21,017 bases of DNA. Source: Saccoglossus kowalevskii. Taxonomy: Eukaryota > Hemichordata > Enteropneusta > Harrimaniidae. The notes beneath the pieces were generated by a model. That model searched no databases. It saw nothing but the letters and a program-made list of their open reading frames with translations, and had not been told where the DNA came from. The stretch is from assembly GCF_000003605.2 (NCBI RefSeq), contig NW_003133349.1, positions 92,440 through 113,456 on the forward strand, given 5' to 3'. The stretch's first letter is position 1, and the number at the start of each line of letters is the position of its first letter. Shown piece after piece: positions 1-8,400 of this stretch. Made by a program: the position numbers and the translations under genes.

Positions 1-665
1 ATTAGTAGTATACCAAGGTATCCAGTGATGTAATTTTACCCACAAACGGACTTGAAGTTTTTGAGCTAATTTTTTTTAAACCACTTGTGTCCAAAAAAGC
101 ATATTTTTGACCTAAAATCAAAAACGCATTCTGGATATTTAAAATAAAGACAAGTTTTACAAAGTTTGTATAATGAGCTTTCAGAAAATATATAACATGC
201 TGGATATATAATACCATCTTCATTGTCTAATTACTCAATTAAAAAGCAAGCCAAATAAACTGCATCTCTACCTTAAATGTGCATAAACTGCAGAGAAACT
301 TGCCAAGCAGCTGGAAATTACACTAAACAATTTATCCAAAAAACTTTGTTCAAATCAGCCCTCTTCTGTGACATTTTCATTGGCCTGGGGCTAATTAATG
401 TTCTTTATATCTTGATTATGCCACAGAGCATAATTGTCACAATATCCATTTATCTATTTATCATACCAACATACTGTTATAGCAAGACATACTGGTAGTA
501 CTGAAAAACACATCAATTTAGCTTAGCTAGCTTGTCATTTTAGCTAGCGTGTAATTTCGCTGATTTATTTAAGATTGACATAATTGAAAAGAAAGTATAT
601 TCTTACAAATGAAATTATTGGATTCTGTTAATTTGTGCATTGAACCAAATTCTCTAAATTTACAG
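1..665 (-). other. Possible downstream LRR-gene exons (607-665 and 1-111), tentative
   Basis: On the minus strand 607-665 has an AG before it and GTAAGA after it. It enters in phase 2, as exon 3 requires, and leaves in phase 1. A second open stretch (111 down to about 4) follows a gattttag acceptor and enters in phase 1. It reads KYAFLDTSGLKKISS, then a stretch with PFVGKITSLDTL, which resembles a degenerate LRR. It meets a TAA at 4-2 unless a donor just before it (GTATAC) is used. The phases chain, but neither piece is a good LRR and the 607-665 peptide is not recognisable. Both could be chance. The rest of 1-600 shows nothing else I can support. Confidence 0.2.
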
Positions 666-784
666 CTATTTAAAGTGCCTGTGCAATGCCCACCCTCACG
701 TTTCCCATTTTAGATCTGTGTCCCACTGAAATGGGTAGTTATTGATTTTTTTGCTGAAAATGATTACTCGTATCCAAGTAAATT

Positions 785-980
785 TGGGATATTTCTCGTG
801 TTGTAGCCACGCCCACCTATCGTGAAACGGTCGACTGTTTCCGGATTTCCGACTCTCGCCGAAAGTGCGCCACCAAATGACAAAATGTGAGAGGAAGTCA
901 TACCCCTGAGCCGTAATAACACTGGTCGTTCAGAATACTTTTAAACGATATACATTCTTTGGTCGGCGTTTTTTCTTTTT
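785..980. promoter_or_regulatory. CpG-richer patch with a GC-box-like motif; possible promoter or 5' exon of an unidentified transcript
   Basis: CG dinucleotides are dense here (for example tcgtgaaacggtcgac, then ccggatttccgactctcgcc) against an AT-rich, CG-poor surround. The motif TAGCCACGCCCAC at 804-816 is a CACCC/GC-box type sequence that recurs, inverted, near the LRR gene promoter. Long T tracts and a GA-rich stretch follow (970-1010 and 1240-1252). A 71-codon open frame at 1066-1281 has no recognisable domain, so I do not call a gene. Confidence 0.3.
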
Positions 981-1299
981 TTTTGTCTATTTTTTTTTTT
1001 TTTTGAGAGAGAGTTTTTAGATGTTGTGTTGTGGGCAGTTGCAGTGAAACGTATAGTCATAGTGTATGTATTCACACATTTCTAATCGATCCGAAGGTGC
1101 GACATCACTTCACCTTAGTTCTCTCTTGAGGGAAAAAAAGACTAGGTTTAAAGAGAAACGCCGAGAACGTAAACCTGGCGCAACACTTTTGAAAGAAATA
1201 GATTCCGGACCCGCCCATGATCACCGAGGCGGATTTCAGAAGAGAGAGAGAGACGTCTGGCAAGTGTTTCAAATCAGTTGACTTTTTATAGAGACCATT

Positions 1300-2333
1300 T
1301 AGTCCCTGTTAAGTAAAAGGTAGCAATAATTTTGACAGTGACACGAAAACGAAGCGTCGGACAAACAGGAAATTACACAGCCCTTACACACTGCTAACTG
1401 TTTTCATTTTCGAAGGCTAAAAGTTTCTGAATTGTTTGGTGGTTTGTGTTGAATTTCGAATTCACACCTCTGTTCTTTTTTACCTCCATGCTTGCAGCTT
1501 GATCTGCGTAATAATTTATGAAATAAGAATTCGGCTTTGGTCAATGTGTTTCCACCATAAAAAGTTTTCATACGATGTTATAATTATGACAATCACGCCA
1601 TGGATCAGGCTAACTCGAATCCACTCTGAATTTATCTGTATGTATGTCGATCTCGATTATTTTTGTTATCCAATTAAACGCCGCTTTTAACGCACTTGCC
1701 CTCGCCGTGACCAGACGCGTTCGCCTATTTCAACAAAATGTCAATTTATTTCCACGCGGCTGTAATTTATTTAGTAACTGTGATTTGTCCAAATTGTCGT
1801 TTTTTAATTATTTTGTAGTGATCACTACAGTCTAATGTTCAGAATATCAAAATATGTTCTCTTTCATTTCAATTTTGAAAGTTCTATTTTGTCCAGCGAC
1901 AGTGTACAAACGTGCGCCGGTGTCGGTGACGATCACGGTGACCAGCTACACCAGAACGAACATATTTCGCATCTAACTCAACCCCATGCAACAAAAATTG
2001 ATACTATGTGTTCATTATGGTCTATTCTTCCTCGACGAACAAGTACATAAGTGACAATATAGTCAAAGACGAGAAAACTGCACAAGAAATTTCTGTATGC
2101 AAATGAGAAGCTAATGAGGAGCCTCGTTTTAAAATACACAAAAATAAAGTTGCCGAAGACTGAGTTTAAAACACATTTTTTCACTTAAAAAAAATAATTC
2201 ATGCTTAGAAACATAAAAATTTATAATATTTATGTATCAATTGATAATTTTAGGCGTGAAAATAGCAGCCATTTCACAGGCACTTTAAAATTATTTTACA
2301 GTACACGCCGTGATGTATTAAAATAATACTTAC
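1300..2333. other. Non-coding stretch left of the LRR exons
   Basis: Short open frames only, none with recognisable protein features. A small CG-richer spot at about 1898-1950 (gtgcgccggtgtcggtgacg) is the only local compositional change. It presumably lies in an intron of the minus-strand LRR gene. Confidence 0.4.
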
Positions 2334-2405
2334 AGAACATTGAGTTGTGGAAAACTGATATTAAAACTAGCACCAACATCTTCTAACTGGTTGTTTTTTA
2401 AATTG
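2334..2405 (-). CDS. LRR gene exon 3: second leucine-rich repeat
   Basis: This 72-base exon has an acceptor reading ttatcttttcag on the minus strand and a donor GTAAGT (plus 2333-2328). It completes Ile90 (AT|C), reads NLKNNQLEDVGASF then NISFPQLNVL, and ends in CT, so the next exon should again begin in phase 2. The repeat is slightly short between the conserved Val and Phe. Confidence 0.83.
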
Positions 2406-5400
2406 CTGAAAAGATAATAATGTAACCATGACGACAGAGCAGTAAATTCACTACAATACAATGTACATCACTAGGTGGCGCTGTTCACCACAAATCTTTG
2501 AACATAAACCAATACATTGACTTTCGAAAATATATAAAATTTATACCCAAAAAAAGAAATAGCTCTTACATAACGGATAAATCCTGATGTAACTCTAGAA
2601 AGGCTTCATCTGGTAAACTTTTAATTTTATTGTCTTCTAGGTTTCTGGAAAATATAAAATAACAAGTCACTGTCAATAATTTGTCTTTGTAACACTGACA
2701 AAATCTGTCAAGGCACTTTCGAAAAATGGTTCATTAATGTAAAACCGAAATGGCCACCAGCTGGACATTTTGAATCGAATCACAAAACTAATTATATATG
2801 TTGTCCATACTAAATTTGAATGACACCAGAGCAGCCACACCACCTGGGAAGTGGATGATTACATATTTTTAAAAAAAACAGCAGCTCGTCGATCAAAGGT
2901 CATTAATTCTTGTATTTATACCAACATTTAAAAAAAAATCTAGTCCAGAAAGACTGGAGAAATTATGTTGGAAAGATGGACGCATGGAACCCAAAACATA
3001 AGTCCCTAGTTCAGACTACATCTACTACATAAGTTTTACTTTATCTTGTAATGCTAGAAGAAATTTGATGAGCACATCATGCACTCATTTTTCACATTAT
3101 GCCTGGCGCTGTCTCACCACTCTTTGATAAAACATTGCGATTACAGCACACAGACAGTAATTTGATAATGTTGCACAAAGCAAACATCATGAAGATGAAT
3201 TGCCATGTGATTTGATCACCCATTCCAGATAACCAATACAAAGATCCCTGCTACATGTACAAGACCTTATTTCAAACTATTACTACTATTTTAAATATGG
3301 TGATAGGATTGGCCTAACAAGTGAAATTAACAAGGATGCTATAGAATTTGTAGAAAACCGATACATCTGGCATGTAAACATACAAGCACATGTTTCTCTG
3401 AGAAATAATGTTTACCACTAGATGGGGTGGGGGTGGGGATGGCGGCTTGTTCAGTTGTTCAGAGAAAACACAATAAGATCTTTTGTGGGATTTATTTTGT
3501 TTAGCATTTTTTTGTTTAGCATTGATTTGGTAGGGCAGGCCATCATGGTAAAATCATACGCTGCCAGGCTAAATATCGCACCGCGAGGGTAAAATTTTTC
3601 AGTGCCATGCTAAAATGAGCAAATATAATCCCGCATAAGTATAAATTCAAAGTGTTTTAATACATTGGTGAGAGGTCACATTTTACATGAACAAGAACAT
3701 GCACTAAGAAGGAAAAGCATGCCAGAGTCGAAACAGGGTGTATCATGGACTTGGTACAACATGCGCTGCGACAATTGAGTAATCGTCGACATCATTTTGG
3801 GGCGCAATTGAACTTCAAGTACTTTGCGAAACTTGCGATGCTGACATCAAGTGTGCATTGACCGAAGTTTGACCTTAAGTCACGCACTGAACTGGCATGT
3901 TACCTTTTTCTTTTATTGTCTGCGCATCCATCTAGTTGTTATTACCGGCGGTATATCTGACGGTACTAACGGTAATAACACAACTTGTATGCAACTCAGT
4001 TTTGGCTTTGAATATTTTATTATCGTTTACTTGGTGTGCTGCTTTTCTAATAACGCAAATATGTTTTAACTCACAAATACCATGAACGCGAAGAGTTAAC
4101 TGAAAGGCAACATCGTTTTTTGAAAAACAGAACAAAAAAACATGCCAATGCAAAATTATGTGTGCAAGGTTAGATTTATAGAACGTACATGATCACTTTT
4201 TTTAATAGTTATGTCGCATGTGAAACACACGAGACATTTTAGTTCATTCATTTCTTGTTTACCGATCTTCAACATTTTGTCAGGAATGCAATACGGACAA
4301 AGAATATACATTAATGATACCTGTCGTCAAATTAACAAGAGGCTCGAATCAGGAAGGCTCGGCTATTTTAAACTTTATTCAAGTGTAATAAACATAAGTG
4401 AAATGTATTTACGAGTCATAATACTTGTAATAATTCGAAAGTTACGACTTTTACTTTTGGAATTGGTGATAAATACATGCATAAAATTACAGAATTTACA
4501 GCGTCACTTCCCGTCTGACACGGCACAACACGTCTGTTTGGTTTGGGAAAGGCTTTTTTTACTTAACACAAATCAAAGGTGTTATTGTCAAACTGAATTG
4601 GTATATCTAAGAAACGAATGATTATCGAATTTGTACAAAAATCAAAGTACAATTTGTACGACTTTACGTTAGTCAGTATTTTACCAAATCGCGTGTGAAC
4701 TAAATGCACACATTTTTGCCAACGACGTAAGAAAAAAATGATACATTGTATGTCGTACTGTATCATTCTAAATAACTATGTTGCGAAGGTGACTATGTCA
4801 TTTTTTTATATAATTATATATTTTTTATATAATCAATTTTTTATCAGAAATGTAAAACGTTCGCCCCAATTCAAATACTGGAGTCTACAGGCTAAGCCTT
4901 TTCGAGAAGGCTTTGTTGCACACGCAGTCATGTAACACAGAACACTATTGTTATGCAAACAAAGCTATCAAAGTTAATGAGCTGCTTGCGTTAACGCAAA
5001 GCTAGCCTGCGTTAACGTAAGTCAACGCGTTAGATAAGCAATAGACTGGCGCAGTCGGGGAGATTAGTTTGTTTTTGTAGTTAAAACAAGATAAAAAAAA
5101 TCTTATCGATTTTTCCATTGCCGGTGCAATGAGGTTGCAGAGATTTACGCAGAGGAAACGCTCCAGATTGCATCTAAAGGCATCTAAATTTCCACCAGGC
5201 TAAATTTTCAACCCACGGAGAACACTGTATTAATTAAGGCAGGTGGTTTGGTTGACGACAGTGTATGGCGACAATAAAAGGCTGGCTAATAGAAATCTGT
5301 TTTAACATGCATTCTCTAATCCTATACTATAAAAACAATCACAATACCACATAGCAAGGAAAGTGACAGTAAATAACACAGAATAAATGGCATAGTAAAC

Positions 5401-8400
5401 ACGTACTGTATGCGTGACTCAAACTGGTGCTCACGTACGGCACCTAATCGCCTAACATTATGTCACAGCACATCTTCCCCTAGGCCAGCTGCAAGCGTTA
5501 CTATTATTTCTTTGATCTATATACAATGTACAGTATTTCATTCTCTGATAATTTATTTGTCATATAACATACATGTATGTTCAACAAAATCATGATGTCC
5601 AACTTTTATCTAGTGGGATGTAACACTTTATTTTTAAGGTACAAGTTGGTTTGTAATAAGCATGACCTACATGTACATAGTGGTTTATAGAGAAGTCATT
5701 ATGATAACCTTTGACACATTGATAACCTTTGACCAATATTACATGCAATATTTCATTAGAACTTCTGCAAACTGTTGAAAAAACATTATACAGTTTAGAT
5801 CAAAGAACCATTTTTTTTTAGTACTGTATAGTTTTTTTTTAAAAAGCGAGACTATATCATTATTCCACAAAATTGTTTGTCAAAAAGTGAGTGTCCTTGA
5901 TTTTTGAAAAAAAAAAATTATGGCACACCTCTAAATAAAGTTGTATAACTGAGAACCTAAAAAAAAGACCAGTGGAAGACATTGCAAGACAACATTCAAA
6001 TCATAAATAACGGTAAATACTAACGCACAAACACTTACTGTTGGTAAAACTGAAAGCCCCTCTAATTTTGAGTATCTTAGCTAAAAATCAAATCTAAATA
6101 TTATACTGATTGCCGGCTGATGCATTGTGGAATTTACAGTCTTCACGACAATAAATCCCATCATGCATTGCTGTTTAAATCCTGCTTCAAAAGCAGGCTA
6201 AACACAACTACCAGTAAACTAAAAAGAACATAACATCAGTTGAGTCGCAACGGAATTTGTTATGTCAAAACAAGCTGGTCTCTGATTGGACTGCTTGTTA
6301 GGTGTTAGGAGTAAGTGACCAATCAGGTGACTAGCTTTGCATAGACTCCATAATGATGTTCAACATTTGGACAGCAGTGGTAATGTAAGATGAGCAAAAT
6401 ACTAGGATGGGTCTTATGTCTATTCAGGAAACATCTCAAAGGGTGTGGCATGCATTTTAGACTAATATTAATGTAAAATTCTTCACATACATGTAGCCAA
6501 TATTCGATTGATGAACAGAGAATTCTACATGCGATTTAATGACTTGATTACACCCTAAGATGATAAAACTCAATCACAATCGAATTGAATCTATGAAACT
6601 GCTTGTTGATGTTTGGCTATTTGCAAGGGGAATATCTTGCAAATTTTAACAACAACTTTAATCATTGTTCCCATCTCTGATTCTCTGATCACTGGGCTGT
6701 GTCAGCTGCTACAATTTGTACTCAATAAATTAAGCTCACATCTGACCAATATCTCCCTGCTTCTTTCATAATGCACATATACACAAAGTAAGAGTGGAAA
6801 CTCTTTGATCAGAGGCTGGTAATCCAATCAACACGTGCATGGAACAAGCCGATTTCTATTTTGGCCGGGGAACCATTCCACACCAGATTTAACATGTGGG
6901 CCAAAGGGATTGCTTTATTGCAACATTTCACTTTCTGTATGGCGATTGCACACAATTTGTGAGGGAGCCTAATATTGAGACAAGTCTGGGTCCCAAATAT
7001 GATTACTACCTTTAATATGCTAAAATATGTTTGGATAATTAGAGTAGCAACACATTCTTATTCCGGCCCAATTAGACTTAAAAATATACCATGAATATTT
7101 ACTTCTGAGATAAAATTGTTGGTACAATGTATGTGTTAGTTCTTGGATACAATGTACATCAGCCTCGTCGTTCTGTACTTTGTTCAGTAATTTGGACTTC
7201 CCAGATTGCGTAAAAACGGATAGTTTAATGATTTTGACATGAAAATGCTTGATGTATCATTTGCTGAGGGACGGCCGCTTAGATACGTGCACTCGAACTT
7301 GCCCCCCCTCAAATATGATACATTTTAATTTGCTTCATGGTAGTCGTCACTGCCGTCCCTGTCAGTGTCAAGAGATGAGACGATCAAGACACATTAGACA
7401 GTATAATTAGCAGAATTATCTGCTGACATAGGCCACTCATCGCCGCATGATCGTTGTAGACGCAATAAAGTTACATACCCGGTCACATGAAAGTAAATCA
7501 AAACACTGGACGCGGTATGCCTTTGATGTGTGGCCACGAGAAATACTGTAGAATACTTTATTTTTGCTTGGAATTTATTTTCGCTATTTTCGCTGAAGGG
7601 ATGATTCCGTGAAAATAAAATCCAGCGAATATACTTTTTTTCCTATATTTCACATTAAGCTCATCAAAAATCAGTGAAAATAAATTCCAAGCAAAACGCC
7701 CAAAAAGCCTTTTCAGCGAAAATTTATTCCAGCGAAAATAAAGTATTCCACAGTAGTTGGAATATACCATTGCTTTGTAGGTACAAAAATCATTCAGGAG
7801 TAACACTTGGGAAAAATATAATACGAACATAAAACTGGGAATGAATATTAACAAGAAATGATAAATGTAAATTCTTTTGATTGGTAGTTTGTTGAGATGT
7901 TACAATAATATTAGCGTTGTGAGTGTCCCGTTCAATTTTTCGCATAATGGCTGGTCCCATTGTCAGTTTGCCAGAATACTCTCACAGTCAATCTTTCTCT
8001 GCAATCTTCTACTTAGTTTCACCTCCACACCGTCACCATATACCAGTTTCAAATATCTTTCATATCTCAGACAAAATTCGATAAACTCAACAATTTCTTG
8101 TGTAACATTCAGTCGAATACGACAAATACTCCTCTCGGAACGTATCCAACCGATGCGACAGAAATGCCGCACAATTCCTTGAACTGTTGCCCTCGCTAGT
8201 TCAACTTCCTCAGTTCCTCAGTGTCTTCGTCTAATCACTTTGACATAATAAGCAATAAGTGTTCAAAATCAGAAACTGCATTCAAAACTAAACTGTTCTC
8301 ACAAGGGTAATTTATTTTATGTTAGGGGCGTTTTTAAATATTTGTATCAACTAGGTTTATTATTTTCGTTAAACGTTAAAAATTGAATTTATTAAATGAA

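Larger units (their letters stand above)
2645..7540. other. Left part of the 8.1 kb LRR-gene intron 1
   Basis: AT-rich sequence with frequent stops in all frames. It contains a G-run cluster at 3424-3441, a GTTAACG palindrome cluster at 4986-5033, an almost pure A/T stretch at 4798-4845, and a 136-codon open frame at 4211-4621 (see findings). No splice-bounded LRR exon could be recognised between 2645 and 10725, which agrees with exon 1 joining directly to 2570-2644. Confidence 0.5.

Noticed and set aside
277-498. 73-codon plus frame with hydrophobic stretches resembling membrane segments
   Set aside because: The hydrophobicity follows from AT-rich (Ile, Leu, Phe, Tyr) codons. There is no family motif and no splice or promoter context.
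3424-3441. G-run cluster (GGGG-T-GGGGG-T-GGGG) as a G-quadruplex
   Set aside because: Only three runs of three or more G are present, the fourth is GG; at best a weak two-layer structure, with no context.
6003-6090. Good minus-strand donor (GTAAGTGT) with a tttttag acceptor, considered as an LRR exon
   Set aside because: The phase-2 frame hits a stop at once and the other frames give no LRR pattern; exon 1 joins perfectly to 2644 without it.
7558-7854. 98-codon minus frame
   Set aside because: It lies almost wholly over the MITE and its inverted repeats; the peptide is a by-product.
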